From: an uncultured Rikenellaceae bacterium
GTDB taxonomy: Bacteria; Bacteroidota; Bacteroidia; Bacteroidales; Rikenellaceae
Direction: 5' to 3'
Assembly: GCA_947038405.1 (NCBI GenBank)
Contig: CAMQVY010000001.1
Span: forward strand, 124,001-188,000
DNA length: 64,000 nucleotides
In this document: positions 1 to 9,203 of the stretch, one piece after another
Layout: every line of letters begins with the position of its first letter
Numbering within the stretch: the first letter of the stretch is position 1
Translations under genes and position numbers: made by a program
The notes under the pieces: model-generated
Seen by the model: the letters and a program-made list of their open reading frames with translations, nothing else
The model's database searches: none
What the model was told of the DNA's origin: nothing

Positions 1-300
1 TCAATAAAAATTTGATGAAACTTTATAAAGTTTCACGCCGTTGGCAGTTTGTAGGCTAGTTTACTGGAACTGCCGTTGGCAATAAACTTTTGAAAAGTTT
101 AATCAAACTTCTTTGAAAACTTCGTCTTCTTGATATACTTTAAAACAATCTAAATCACTAAAAATTTGATGAAACTTTATACAGTTTCACGCCGTTGGCA
201 GTTTGTAGGCTAGTTTACTGGAACTGCCGTTGGCAATAAACTTTGAAAAGTTTAATCAAACTTCTTTGAAAACTTCATTTTCTATGACTACTTTAGTGCC
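1..300. repeat. Tandem pair of ~154-bp mosaic intergenic repeats
   Basis: Two near-identical units start at position 1 and at 155. Each holds an AT module (AATTTGATGAAACTTTAT) leading into the palindrome GAAACTTTATAAAGTTTC (one base changed in unit 2), then GCCGTTGGCAGTT, an 18-base spacer containing GGCTAG, AACTGCCGTTGGC, and finally a run built on AAAGTTTAATCAAACTTC. The GC-rich arms can pair with G-U wobbles. Related modules recur between genes across the window. Unit 1 may continue to the left of the window. No ORF is supported here. Confidence 0.8.
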
Positions 301-414
301 GTAGATAGCTTAACATAATGAAACGACATAACACTACCACAACAAATAAAACGAGCCCTCTAGCTATCGCTAAAGGGCTCGTTTTATATATAATATGTAA
401 TTACTTATAGAAGA
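301..414. terminator. Bidirectional intrinsic terminator after the mmd operon
   Basis: A 14-bp perfect inverted repeat, ATAAAACGAGCCCT at 346-359 and its complement at 374-387, encloses a 14-base loop. A-rich and T-rich flanks let it work in both directions. It lies just beyond the stop codon of the decarboxylase beta gene on the minus strand. The rest of 301-414 shows nothing else. Confidence 0.85.
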
Positions 415-1587
415 CTAAGCAAGGAATCCTAAAAGAATACCCGCAGCAACCGCACTACCAATTACACCCGCAACATTTGGTCCCATCGCGTGCATAAGAA
501 GATAATTTGATTTATCATACTTAAGACCCATGTCATGTGAAACCCTAGCCGCAGCAGGAACTGCTGACACTCCAGCATTTCCGATAAGAGGATTAATCTT
601 ATTCTCTTCAGATAAGAATAGGTTCATAAACTTAACGAATAGTACTCCACCCATTGTAGCAACAAAGAATGAACAAGCACCTAGTACAAATATACCTACC
701 GATTTTGGAGTTAAGAATGTTGTAGCTTGAGTTGACGCACCAACAGTGATACCAATAAGTATAGTAACGATGTCAATAAGTGGACCACCAGCCGTAATTG
801 CCAGACGCTTAGTAACACCACACTCTTTCAATAAGTTTCCAAGGAACAACATACCTAACAATGGAATTGCCGAAGGAACAATGAATGTTGTTAACAACAC
901 ACCCACAATCGGGAATAACATCTTTTCAGTCTGAGAAACAGGACGAGCAGGTTTCATTTTGATCAATCTCTCTTTCTTCGTTGTGAACAACTTCATCACG
1001 ATTGGTTGAATGATTGGAACCATCGCCATGTATGAGTAAGCCGATACCGCAACTGCACCCAAGAAATCAGGGGCAAGCTTAGAAGTAATGAAGATAGCCG
1101 TAGGGCCATCAGCTCCACCAATAATACCAATTGCACCCGCCTCTGCACCAGTATAACCAAATGCAAGAGCAGCTGAGTAAGCTATAAATATACCAATTTG
1201 TGCCGCAGCACCAACAAGCATTAACTTCGGATTAGATATAAGAGCTGAGAAGTCTGTCAGTGCACCAATTCCCAAGAAAATAAGTGGGGGGTACAACCCT
1301 TTAACAACTCCGAAATAGAGTAAGTTTAATACAGAACCCTCTTCATATATACCAACATCCATACCTGGATAAAATGGTATATTTCCTAAAATTATACCAA
1401 ATCCAATAGGCACAAGGAGCATAGGTTCAAACTTATACTTGATTGCCAAGAATAAAAACCCTAGTCCAACGCAGATCATAATAACATGACCCCATGTTAT
1501 ATTTGCGAAACCTGTGAATTGATAAAATTGTTGCAAATTTTCACCAAGGAATGATAAAAAAGCGCTATTTGCTACCATTTCTAACAT
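415..1587 (-). CDS. mmdB: Na+-translocating methylmalonyl-CoA decarboxylase, beta subunit
   Basis: Integral membrane subunit that removes CO2 from carboxybiotin and couples this to Na+ export. The 390-residue protein is strongly hydrophobic throughout with about ten or more membrane segments. It carries the OadB/MmdB/GcdB signature GGADGPTAIF (about residues 157-166) and a conserved segment NPLIGNAGVSAVP near residue 335. It is the last gene of the operon, two bases after the biotin carrier gene. A second Met at codon 4 (1578) is an alternative start. The family also serves oxaloacetate and glutaconyl-CoA decarboxylases; the adjacent epimerase points to methylmalonyl-CoA. Confidence 0.93.
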   Translation of the reverse strand: MLEMVANSAFLSFLGENLQQFYQFTGFANITWGHVIMICVGLGFLFLAIKYKFEPMLLVPIGFGIILGNIPFYPGMDVGIYEEGSVLNLLYFGVVKGLYPPLIFLGIGALTDFSALISNPKLMLVGAAAQIGIFIAYSAALAFGYTGAEAGAIGIIGGADGPTAIFITSKLAPDFLGAVAVSAYSYMAMVPIIQPIVMKLFTTKKERLIKMKPARPVSQTEKMLFPIVGVLLTTFIVPSAIPLLGMLFLGNLLKECGVTKRLAITAGGPLIDIVTILIGITVGASTQATTFLTPKSVGIFVLGACSFFVATMGGVLFVKFMNLFLSEENKINPLIGNAGVSAVPAAARVSHDMGLKYDKSNYLLMHAMGPNVAGVIGSAVAAGILLGFLA

Positions 1588-1589
1588 AA

Positions 1590-2045
1590 CTATTCAATTG
1601 TTAGTAATAAATCACCCTCAAGCACTAGATCGCCTTTATCGATGTTTATAGATTTAACAATACCCTCTCTATCAGAGTCAATATTGTTCTCCATCTTCAT
1701 TGCTTCAAGAACAATAAGTCTTTGTCCAACTTTAACGCTATCTCCAACAGATACACTTATAGAAAGGATTGCTCCTGGAAGTGGACTTTTAACCGCACTC
1801 GCAGCATTAGCCCCAGCATTACTAGGTCTTGACACTTGAGGTTTTGGAGCAGTTGCAGCCGCCGCTACTATTTGAGGATCTGGTGTGATATGTGCTACTG
1901 GAGCCAATTTTGGTGTTATGTTGTCGTTCTCAAGTTCAACATTATATAAAGCACCATTAACTGTAACTTCGGCATTAGACTCTTCAACTTTAGTTATAGA
2001 GACCGAGTAGTCGTTGCCATTTATTTTAAAATTATATTCCTTCAT
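1590..2045 (-). CDS. mmdC: Biotin carboxyl carrier subunit of methylmalonyl-CoA decarboxylase (gamma)
   Basis: Carries the carboxyl group on biotin from the carboxyltransferase to the membrane beta subunit. The 151-residue protein has an N-terminal beta-rich stretch (1-45), an Ala/Pro-rich flexible linker (about 48-88) and a C-terminal biotinyl domain with EAMKMEN, so the biotinylated lysine should be K117. This layout is usual for Bacteroidota decarboxylase carriers. It sits between the delta and beta subunit genes on the same strand. Confidence 0.93.
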   Translation of the reverse strand: MKEYNFKINGNDYSVSITKVEESNAEVTVNGALYNVELENDNITPKLAPVAHITPDPQIVAAAATAPKPQVSRPSNAGANAASAVKSPLPGAILSISVSVGDSVKVGQRLIVLEAMKMENNIDSDREGIVKSINIDKGDLVLEGDLLLTIE

Positions 2046-2112
2046 AGTGATAAGTAATATTAATATCTATTGCACCGTATTATAAAAACAATGCAATAGA
2101 TAGTTTGTCTCG

Positions 2113-3015
2113 TTATTTTCTTGGATTTTGTCTTAGACCATAAATTTTAGAACTCCATGGCGAATATGCTCTAGCAACTCTATTAATTGTAAGAACTGTA
2201 GACTCTTTATCATGAAGATCTTCTTTGTATAGAGCTAGTGCCATAGCAATTGCAGCAACCTCTTCACCATTATGTGCACGTAATTCTGACGTTGAAGTTT
2301 TATCTGCGCTCATGTTAGCACCCTTACTCTTAACACCCTTCTTATGAGCAAGACGAACCATGTACACCCCAATAAATTTGAATATCAGGAATAGTGAACA
2401 TAATACACTAAATACAACTAAAATTGCAGTAAAAGCCATAGCTCCTCCCGTTGGGTCATGCTCCAAGAACTTAACCGATTTAGGTTTCATGTATCCAGTC
2501 TCATTAGTTGACCCTGGAGTTACTTCAGATAAAGTAGTAAATATAACTTCATTATCAACCTTCTTATTTCCAACAGATACATCGTTAACTTGGTCACCAA
2601 TAATAATATCTACTTTATCGATAGGTTCACCCTTACCACTAGCATCATAAAGAGCAATACTCTTAATGTTATCTAATTTAAAGTTTGTGTAGTAAGTTCC
2701 TTTATAGTCAGTTCCTGTACAGTAAAAGATTTTATAACTCAAAGGAGCAATCTCCGCATGTTTATCGCTAACTGGAATTTGGTAGTTAACAACTGTTCCA
2801 TCAATCATTGTAGCTTGGATATTACACCCTCCAAGCTTAATTCTTGCGTGACCAGTATTGTATATCTCAAACCATGAACTACGATCACCATAATCGTCCT
2901 CATAGTTTGTGAGGTTTTTAACAAGCACCTCATTAATCCTAACATCTTTCAATCCTTGTGCATAACTACCAAGAGTTAACAAAGAGAAGATGAGTATATA
3001 AATCACTTTCATCAT
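2113..3015 (-). CDS. OadG-type delta subunit fused to a lamin-tail (LTD) domain
   Basis: Likely the small membrane subunit that holds the Na+-pumping decarboxylase together. I choose the ATG at 3015 (300 aa), four bases past the mmdA stop; an in-frame upstream extension lies inside mmdA. Residues 1-20 look like a signal peptide ending SYAQ. Residues about 22-150 read as a lamin-tail domain: INEVLVKN, DYGDRSSWFEIYNTG, TNFKL and IALYDASG are typical. A single membrane helix follows at about 191-220, then a basic, polar tail. Classical OadG/MmdD proteins are far shorter, roughly 80-130 aa, so the extracytoplasmic domain is the unusual part. Assignment rests on the helix and on operon position. 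Confidence 0.75.
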   Translation of the reverse strand: MMKVIYILIFSLLTLGSYAQGLKDVRINEVLVKNLTNYEDDYGDRSSWFEIYNTGHARIKLGGCNIQATMIDGTVVNYQIPVSDKHAEIAPLSYKIFYCTGTDYKGTYYTNFKLDNIKSIALYDASGKGEPIDKVDIIIGDQVNDVSVGNKKVDNEVIFTTLSEVTPGSTNETGYMKPKSVKFLEHDPTGGAMAFTAILVVFSVLCSLFLIFKFIGVYMVRLAHKKGVKSKGANMSADKTSTSELRAHNGEEVAAIAMALALYKEDLHDKESTVLTINRVARAYSPWSSKIYGLRQNPRK

Positions 3016-3019
3016 AACC

Positions 3020-4582
3020 TTAAAGTGGAATATTTGAGTGTTTCTTAGCAGGATTAACAAGACGTTTTGTTGCAAGTGATTGAAGAGCTCTAATTACTCT
3101 GAAACGAGTATTTCTAGGTTCAATTACGTCATCAATATATCCGTATTTTGCTGCATTGTATGGATTTGCAAACTGCTTACTATAATCAGCCTCTTTCTCT
3201 GCGATAAGTTTAGCTCTTGCCGCTGGATCTTCAACAGCATTCACCTCTTTACCTGCAAGAACTTCTGTTGCACCAGATGCACCCATAACCGCAATTTCAG
3301 CAGTTGGCCAAGCATAGTTTAAGTCGCCTCTAAGATGCTTAGAGCTCATCACACAGTATGCACCACCGTAAGCCTTACGAAGTACGATTGTAACTTTTGG
3401 TACAGTAGCCTCACCATAAGCAAACAATAATTTTGCTCCATGAACAATTACACCACCATACTCTTGAGTTGTACCAGGAAGGAATCCAGGAACATCAACA
3501 AGTGTTACGATTGGAATATTGAATGCGTCGCAAAAACGAACAAATCTAGCTGCTTTACGAGAAGCATTACAATCTAAAACACCTGCAAGGTATTTAGGTT
3601 GATTTGCAACAATACCAACACTCTGTCCATTAAATCTTGCGAAACAAGTTATAATATTTGGAGCAAAACCTTTTTGAGACTCTAAGAAATCACCATTATC
3701 TACGATAGATGAGATAACCTCAAACATATCATAAGGTTTGTTTGGATTATCAGGGATTATGCTATTTAAAGAGTCTTCGATACGACTAATACTATCTGTA
3801 CAGATAGCAAGAGGAGCATCTTCAAGATTATTCTGAGGCATGTATCCAATCAACTTACGAAGAAGTGTGATTCCCTCCTCTTCGTCATCAACAACGAAGT
3901 GAGCAACACCCGATTTTGTAGCGTGAATAGAAGCTCCACCAAGTTGCTCTTGAGTAACATTCTCTCCAGTTACAGTCTTAACCACCTTAGGACCAGTCAA
4001 GAACATATAACTAGTATCTTTTCTCATCATAATGAAATCTGTCAATGCAGGAGAGTACACAGCACCACCAGCACATGGACCAAAGATTGCAGAGATCTGA
4101 GGAACGACACCAGACGCTAATATATTTCTTTGAAAAATCTCAGCATATCCAGCAAGAGCATTCACACCCTCTTGGATACGAGCACCACCAGAGTCATTAA
4201 GACCGATGATTGGCGCACCATTTTTCATAGACATATCCATTACTTTACAGATTTTAGCTGCAAGAGTCTCCGAAAGAGATCCTCCAAATACAGTAAAATC
4301 TTGAGCATAGACATAAACTAATCTACCATCAATAGTACCATATCCTGTAACAACACCATCTCCAAAATAGCTCTCTTTCTCAATGCCGAAGTTATGGCAT
4401 CTATGAGTTACGAACATATCAAACTCCTCGAAAGAACCCTCGTCAAGAAGCATACTAATTCTCTCACGTGCTGTAAATTTACCTCTTTTATGTTGAGAGT
4501 CAATTCTTTTTTGACCACCACCAAGTTTAGCTTGCTCACGGAAAGAGATTAATTCCTGAATTTTTTCAATATTACTACTCAT
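3020..4582 (-). CDS. mmdA: Methylmalonyl-CoA decarboxylase, carboxyltransferase (alpha) subunit
   Basis: Transfers the carboxyl group from (S)-methylmalonyl-CoA to biotin, giving propionyl-CoA. The 520-residue protein is a two-domain acyl-CoA carboxyltransferase of the PccB/MmdA type. Visible marks include [24 protein letters not shown] (N-terminal crotonase-fold domain), [16 protein letters not shown] and [11 protein letters not shown] (C-terminal domain). Its start codon overlaps the epimerase stop by one base (TAATG), indicating translational coupling. Propionyl-CoA carboxylase beta is the main alternative, but the OadB-type subunit and carrier in the same operon favour decarboxylase. Confidence 0.93.
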   Translation of the reverse strand: MSSNIEKIQELISFREQAKLGGGQKRIDSQHKRGKFTARERISMLLDEGSFEEFDMFVTHRCHNFGIEKESYFGDGVVTGYGTIDGRLVYVYAQDFTVFGGSLSETLAAKICKVMDMSMKNGAPIIGLNDSGGARIQEGVNALAGYAEIFQRNILASGVVPQISAIFGPCAGGAVYSPALTDFIMMRKDTSYMFLTGPKVVKTVTGENVTQEQLGGASIHATKSGVAHFVVDDEEEGITLLRKLIGYMPQNNLEDAPLAICTDSISRIEDSLNSIIPDNPNKPYDMFEVISSIVDNGDFLESQKGFAPNIITCFARFNGQSVGIVANQPKYLAGVLDCNASRKAARFVRFCDAFNIPIVTLVDVPGFLPGTTQEYGGVIVHGAKLLFAYGEATVPKVTIVLRKAYGGAYCVMSSKHLRGDLNYAWPTAEIAVMGASGATEVLAGKEVNAVEDPAARAKLIAEKEADYSKQFANPYNAAKYGYIDDVIEPRNTRFRVIRALQSLATKRLVNPAKKHSNIPL

Positions 4583-5007
4583 TATTTGCAGTTTTTATTT
4601 TTATCTTCACAAAGTTCAGTAAGTACTCCCATAGTTGATTTAGGGTGTAAAAATGCGATAGTCAAACCTTCAGCTCCAGCTCTTGGAGTTTTGTCGATAA
4701 GCTGTACATTTTTAGACTCTGCGTCTGCAAGAGCATCTTCGATTCCGTCAACAGCAAAAGCAAGATGATGAACTCCTCCTTTACCATTATTCTTGTCGAT
4801 AAACTTAGCAATTGAACCATCTGGAGATGTAGACTCTAGCAATTCAATCTTTGTTTGACCAACCATGAAGAATGCAGTTTTGACCTTTTGATCTGCTACT
4901 TCTTCGATATTATAACACTTTAGACCTAAAACATTCTCCCAGTATGGGATGGCTTCATCGATGCTATTTACAGCGATTCCGATGTGCTCAATGTGAGAAA
5001 CTTTCAT
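4582..5007 (-). CDS. mce: Methylmalonyl-CoA epimerase
   Basis: Interconverts the (R) and (S) forms of methylmalonyl-CoA so that the mutase product can be decarboxylated. The 141-residue protein is a single VOC/glyoxalase-type metalloenzyme: [16 protein letters not shown] at the start supplies the first metal His, and [13 protein letters not shown] near residue 80 the second. It is the first gene of the mmd operon and overlaps mmdA by one base. A CAAAAGTA box on the upper strand (TACTTTTG on the minus strand) at 5080-5087 is the likely promoter. Confidence 0.93.
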   Translation of the reverse strand: MKVSHIEHIGIAVNSIDEAIPYWENVLGLKCYNIEEVADQKVKTAFFMVGQTKIELLESTSPDGSIAKFIDKNNGKGGVHHLAFAVDGIEDALADAESKNVQLIDKTPRAGAEGLTIAFLHPKSTMGVLTELCEDKNKNCK

Positions 5008-5079
5008 TTTAAAAAGATTATTTTATTTAAAATTATAATAAATTATAGTAAAATTGCAGGTACATATGCACCTAACGTA

Positions 5080-5087
5080 CAAAAGTA
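5080..5087 (-). promoter_or_regulatory. -7 box for the mce-mmd operon
   Basis: TACTTTTG on the minus strand matches TAnnTTTG and lies about 73 bases before the mce start codon. No clear -33 element was picked out by eye. Confidence 0.5.
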
Positions 5088-5167
5088 GTAGTAATAAATG
5101 AGATTTTATCATAAAATAGTCACTTTTTTATGATAAAAAAAATGTCCCATATAAAATCTATTTTTTA

Positions 5168-5200
5168 TTTAACGAAACAGCCCTCCATGACTGAAGGGCT
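5168..5200. terminator. Hairpin terminator between glycosyltransferase and mce
   Basis: ACAGCCCT and AGGGCTGT form an 8-bp stem around CCATGACTGA, directly after the stop of the minus-strand glycosyltransferase gene. On the minus strand it is followed by an AT-rich run (CGTTAAATAAAAAATAG), so termination there is plausible. Confidence 0.65.
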
Positions 5201-5233
5201 GTTCTATAAAACTCTAATAATATTGCTCTAGAA

Positions 5234-6349
5234 TCAAATCATTTTTTGATAAATCTTCCTCATATTTGATGCTGTTTCCTGCTCGCGAAATTGCAAAACA
5301 TGTTGTGCTCCCAAAGTTTTGAGAGATAACCTTAATTCACTATCGTTAACTGCTCGAGTCAAAGCATCAATCATGGAGTCAACACTATTAAGGTCAACAT
5401 ACAAACACGCATCGCCACCTGTCTCAGTAAAAACACCGCCTTTAGTGGTAATAACTGGAATCCCTGAGTTTAACCCCTCAATAATTGGAATCCCGAAGCC
5501 TTCAAATATTGAGGCGTACACAAGAGCACGACTCATTTGATACAGTGTCGGAAGCTCTAAGAACTTGACATCATGTATGAATGTAATTTTATCTGAAATA
5601 CCACTCTTTTGGGCATACTCCATAAGTTCATTTACATATGGAGTCCAACGACCACAAGCAACTAAATTTATATCCAAATTACCCTCAGATATGGCTCGAA
5701 GAGTAAGCATTAAATTTTTACGAGTCTCTAGTGTTCCAACACTTAATATAAACTCTGATGGAAGGTTATATTTAACTCTTAACTCGACCTTTTGCGCCTG
5801 AGTAGACTCGTTATAGAAAATTGGGCTACACCCCTGATATACTACGGATATTTTATCGGGATTAATATCTAGAAAATTTACTAAATCATCTTTAGTCTGG
5901 TTACTAATTGCTATTACGTGGTCAGCCTTACGACAACTATCCCCATACTTTTGAACATACAACACCCGATCAAGTGGCTTATACAACTTAGGGTATCTTA
6001 TAAATATTAGATCATGTAGAGTAACAACACTCTTTACATTTGCTCGTTTAATATCACAAGGCAATTCATTACTTAATCCATGAAAAATATCAACTCCACT
6101 ATTTTTTATAGAACTACTCATTGCGTAGCTCCTCCAAATAGATGGCACTGCTGACATGATTCCCGTTGGATATACTATATCTGGACACAACTCAACATTG
6201 AAGTTTTGCGGATTCCCTTCTTTAGGCGAAAATAGAGTGTATTTATCCTCTGGGAAGTAATTACATAAATTCTCGACACTACTACGAGAGTAATTCCCTA
6301 GACCACTACCATTAAAAAAAACTCGTTTTGCATCAAAACCTATGTGCAT
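5234..6349 (-). CDS. Glycosyltransferase, GT4-like (GT-B fold)
   Basis: Cytoplasmic or membrane-associated sugar transferase; donor and acceptor cannot be told. The 371-residue protein begins MHIGFDAKRVFFNGSGLGNY, as in GT4 mannosyl/glucosyltransferases, has SVGTLETRKN near residue 205 at the start of the C-terminal Rossmann lobe, and the E-x7-E type motif EGFGIPIIE around residue 288. It stands alone between terminators and is not in an obvious polysaccharide cluster. A -7 box (TACCTTTG, minus strand) lies at 6395-6402. Confidence 0.85.
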   Translation of the reverse strand: MHIGFDAKRVFFNGSGLGNYSRSSVENLCNYFPEDKYTLFSPKEGNPQNFNVELCPDIVYPTGIMSAVPSIWRSYAMSSSIKNSGVDIFHGLSNELPCDIKRANVKSVVTLHDLIFIRYPKLYKPLDRVLYVQKYGDSCRKADHVIAISNQTKDDLVNFLDINPDKISVVYQGCSPIFYNESTQAQKVELRVKYNLPSEFILSVGTLETRKNLMLTLRAISEGNLDINLVACGRWTPYVNELMEYAQKSGISDKITFIHDVKFLELPTLYQMSRALVYASIFEGFGIPIIEGLNSGIPVITTKGGVFTETGGDACLYVDLNSVDSMIDALTRAVNDSELRLSLKTLGAQHVLQFREQETASNMRKIYQKMI

Positions 6350-6394
6350 AATATAATCACTTTAAATATATCTAATACGTTTAAATATAGTTAA

Positions 6395-6402
6395 CAAAGG
6401 TA
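6395..6402 (-). promoter_or_regulatory. -7 box for the GT4 gene
   Basis: TACCTTTG on the minus strand, a full match to TAnnTTTG, 46 bases before the start codon. Confidence 0.5.
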
Positions 6403-6611
6403 ATAAGATTCTATTGGAATCACACAAACAATGAAAACTATCAAAGAAAATAATTCACTCCAATCACACACAAGCGAGTTCTAATCAAACAAATAAAAAA
6501 GAGTAAAATCACATTAATTTATAAGAAATTTACTATCTTCGCATAAACTATACTACAAGTATAACCTATATTTTTACGCTAATAACGTTGAATTTAAGAT
6601 ATTACAATATT

Positions 6612-7070
6612 ATGAAAACTTATTTTTTAGTACTTCTATTTTCGACAGCACTATCACTCTCAGCTTCAGCTCAGAGACTAATGATTGGAGAAAAAGCACC
6701 AGAGCTTAAGATCTCTGAATGGTTGAATGGAAAACCAGAATTAGGGAAAAAGGTATACATCATAGAGTTTGCACACACAACAAGCCCACCGAGTATGTCT
6801 CGCCTTGATGAACTAAACAACTTGGCTAAATCAAAACCGAATATTAATGTCATATTGCTATTCAAGGAGAGCAAAGATATTGTTCAGAAACACACCAAAC
6901 AGATAAATCACAAATTTTTTGTGGCACTAGACAACGAAGGCAAAACATTCTCAACATATGGCGTGAATTTTGTACCTTTTAGTATTGTATTAGACAAGAA
7001 AGGTCATGCAATTTGGTTTGGCAACTCAGATCAGTTAAACGATAAGATAATAAACGATGCGTTAAAATAG
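6612..7070 (+). CDS. Exported thioredoxin-fold protein lacking cysteines
   Basis: The ATG at 6612 opens a good signal peptide (MKTYFLVLLFSTALSLSASAQ), so I prefer it to one eight codons upstream; the protein is 152 aa. What follows resembles the AhpC/TSA-TlpA family: GEKAPELKISEWLNG, then a strand (VYIIEFAHT), a helix, and a proline strand with VNFVPFSIVLDKKG near the end. Where TlpA has WCxxC this protein reads TTSPPSMS, and there is no cysteine anywhere in the chain, so thiol redox activity is not expected. A binding or structural role is an inference. It sits 16 bases before meaB and may be cotranscribed. Confidence 0.75.
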   Translation: MKTYFLVLLFSTALSLSASAQRLMIGEKAPELKISEWLNGKPELGKKVYIIEFAHTTSPPSMSRLDELNNLAKSKPNINVILLFKESKDIVQKHTKQINHKFFVALDNEGKTFSTYGVNFVPFSIVLDKKGHAIWFGNSDQLNDKIINDALK

Positions 7071-7086
7071 GTAACGACTATAAGGT

Positions 7087-8202
7087 ATGAAACATTTAGA
7101 TATTGACCATTACGAGAATCACCATAAAGAGCATAATATAAATAGTGCTTTAAATGTATCTGCAGGAGTCTATGATGTCCCTGTTGTGAATCCTCATTTC
7201 AAGCGAGTAAAAAGACGTACTATATCTACAGACGAGTATGTAAAAGAGATTTTGGAGTCGAATATGACTACTCTTTCTCAGGCAATAACTCTTGTAGAGA
7301 GCCATAACCCAATACACTACGCACAAGCACAAGAGATAATTGAACGTTGCTTACCACACTCAGGAAATGCTATACGCTTAGGTATAACAGGAGTTCCTGG
7401 AGCTGGAAAGTCGACTTTTATTGAGGCAATAGGCGGAATGGTAACACAAATGGGGCATAAACTAGCTGTACTAGCAATTGACCCTAGTTCCGAAAGGAGT
7501 GGGGGATCTATACTTGGAGATAAAACTCGTATGGAGACAATTTCGGCTAACCCTGATGTATTTATTAGACCTTCACCCTCAGCGGGTTCTCTAGGTGGGG
7601 TTGCGAGAAAGACAAGAGAAACTATCGTACTATGTGAAGCCGCTGGATATGATGTTATATTTATTGAAACTGTTGGTGTTGGGCAATCTGAAACAGCCGT
7701 ACACTCTATGGTGGATATGTTTTTAATGTTACAAATTTCTGGGGCAGGTGATGAGCTACAAGGCATCAAACGAGGAATTATGGAGATGGCTGATCTTGTG
7801 GCAATAACCAAAGCTGACGGATCAAATGTCAATAAAGCACTGGTTGCACGAAGCCACTTTATTAATGCACTAATGCTATTTCCAACCCCTAAATCAGAGT
7901 GGAGTCCAAATGTTTACACTTGCTCTGCCGTTGACAGGTCTGGTTTAACTGAGATTTGGGATGACATTGAAGAGTATATTGCATTCATTAAAGCTAATGG
8001 ACACTTTGACCAAAATAGAAATAGACAAAGTCAATACTGGATGCGAGAGACTATAAATGAGGCACTACGCGAGGGGTTCTACCGCAATGAGGCTGTTGTC
8101 GCGGCTATTGATGGCTATCTTGACAAAGTACTCAAAGATGAAATAAGTTCATTCATTGCAGCAAAAGAGTTATTGGATCTATACGCCAAACAACCTAAAT
8201 AA
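7087..8202 (+). CDS. meaB: MeaB/ArgK-type GTPase, methylmalonyl-CoA mutase chaperone
   Basis: G-protein that protects and reloads methylmalonyl-CoA mutase with adenosylcobalamin. The 371-residue protein has a Walker A GVPGAGKST (102-110), the family segment AIDPSSERSGGSILGDKTRM, a Walker B-like region VIFIETVGVGQSE, and AITKADG as the guanine-specificity loop. The N-terminal 90 residues are somewhat longer than usual. It is apart from the mmd operon, and the mutase genes themselves are not in this window. A strong terminator follows. Confidence 0.93.
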   Translation: MKHLDIDHYENHHKEHNINSALNVSAGVYDVPVVNPHFKRVKRRTISTDEYVKEILESNMTTLSQAITLVESHNPIHYAQAQEIIERCLPHSGNAIRLGITGVPGAGKSTFIEAIGGMVTQMGHKLAVLAIDPSSERSGGSILGDKTRMETISANPDVFIRPSPSAGSLGGVARKTRETIVLCEAAGYDVIFIETVGVGQSETAVHSMVDMFLMLQISGAGDELQGIKRGIMEMADLVAITKADGSNVNKALVARSHFINALMLFPTPKSEWSPNVYTCSAVDRSGLTEIWDDIEEYIAFIKANGHFDQNRNRQSQYWMRETINEALREGFYRNEAVVAAIDGYLDKVLKDEISSFIAAKELLDLYAKQPK

Positions 8203-8231
8203 AATATAATCAATTTTAGTTAAAACCTTAG

Positions 8232-8269
8232 ATAGTCTTCCTGTAATTTCATGGAAGACTATTTTTTTG
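8232..8269 (+). terminator. Intrinsic terminator after meaB
   Basis: ATAGTCTTCC (8232-8241) pairs perfectly with GGAAGACTAT (8253-8262) and a run of seven T follows. Confidence 0.85.
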
Positions 8270-8310
8270 CAAATAGTACTATGTATTACATAGTATTTAA
8301 AATAAATTTA

Positions 8311-8318
8311 TATCTTTG
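8311..8318 (+). promoter_or_regulatory. -7 box for the PspC-PadR operon
   Basis: TATCTTTG matches TAnnTTTG, 75 bases before the first PspC gene. Confidence 0.55.
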
Positions 8319-8392
8319 CAATACACAATACCGAAATCCATTACACAAACACAAGTCAAAACCTTAATTATAAACCAATTACATATATATTT

Positions 8393-8860
8393 ATGAAAAA
8401 GACGATAAGTATAAATTTAGGATCAATAGCATTTACGATTGATAATGATGCGTATATTGCACTGGAAAACTATTTAGAAGATATAAAATCAAGACTGAGT
8501 CCTTACGAAAATGGAGAGATAATAGAAGACGTAGAGTCTCGAATTGCGGAGATATTCCACAAAACATTATTTAACGACATGCAGGTTGTCACACTAGAGA
8601 TGGTTCTACGTACTATCGCAATCATTGGTCCAGCGTCTAGCTTCGGAGGTAAGCAAACAACATATAACTATAAAGGTCAACTATCCCGTTCAAGTACCAA
8701 TTCTGTAATAGGTGGAGTTTGCGCAGGAATAGGAGAGTTCTTTGGAATTGACCCTATGGTTATTCGACTAATCACACTTTTATTAACCATTTTGGGAGGG
8801 TTAAGCATATGGGTATACATTATCTTATGGGTAGTTCTACCTCAAAGTAACAGATACTAA
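8393..8860 (+). CDS. PspC-domain membrane protein, single domain
   Basis: A 155-residue protein. Residues 1-85 form a soluble domain also found at the start of the downstream triple-PspC protein (shared pattern: Y-x-x-L-x-N-Y-L, then E-I-I-x-D-V/I-E-S-R-I). Residues about 98-150 are a PspC domain: GGVCAGIGEFFGIDPMVIRL, then a hydrophobic helix ending YIILWVVLPQ. PspC domains are membrane-embedded stress-response modules; the specific signal here is unknown. It is followed by a PadR regulator after five bases, so one transcript is likely. Confidence 0.85.
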   Translation: MKKTISINLGSIAFTIDNDAYIALENYLEDIKSRLSPYENGEIIEDVESRIAEIFHKTLFNDMQVVTLEMVLRTIAIIGPASSFGGKQTTYNYKGQLSRSSTNSVIGGVCAGIGEFFGIDPMVIRLITLLLTILGGLSIWVYIILWVVLPQSNRY

Positions 8861-8865
8861 TCGAT

Positions 8866-9198
8866 ATGGCCGCAAATATTGACAATGCGAAGGCGCAGAT
8901 GAGAAAGGGAATATTAGAGTATTGTATACTCTCAATATTATCTAAGGGAGATGCCTATGCCTCTCAAATTCTCGCAGAACTAAAGAGTGCTGAGATGATT
9001 GTGGTAGAGGGTACATTATATCCTATACTTACTCGACAAAAAAATCAAGGTCTTTTAAGTTACAGATGGGAAGAGTCTCCACAAGGACCTCCACGCAAGT
9101 ACTACACTCTTACATATAGCGGAATTGAATCACTTCTTGCTTTAGACAAGGCGTGGAGTGAACTAGTTAATCAAATAAATATAATTCGTAAAGGATAA
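8866..9198 (+). CDS. PadR-family transcriptional regulator
   Basis: A 110-residue winged-helix protein. Residues 15-90 show the PadR pattern: LEYCILSILSKGDAYASQIL, then VVEGTLYPILTRQKNQGLL and GPPRKYYTLTYSG for the wing. PadR proteins usually repress genes for membrane or stress functions, often in their own operon. It is sandwiched between two PspC genes with gaps of five bases on each side, so it probably controls them. Ligand unknown. Confidence 0.92.
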   Translation: MAANIDNAKAQMRKGILEYCILSILSKGDAYASQILAELKSAEMIVVEGTLYPILTRQKNQGLLSYRWEESPQGPPRKYYTLTYSGIESLLALDKAWSELVNQINIIRKG

Positions 9199-9203
9199 AG
9201 AGT

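Noticed and set aside
1-300. Tandem repeats as a CRISPR array or as insertion-sequence ends
   Set aside because: Only two units of about 154 bp, with no short regular repeat-spacer pattern, no transposase and no cas genes; similar modules occur singly elsewhere.
4465-4470. CACGTG within mmdA as a second parS
   Set aside because: Flanks do not fit TGTTnCACGTGnAACA.
7317-7832. 171-codon open frame antisense to meaB
   Set aside because: Shadow of a conserved GTPase; no family likeness.
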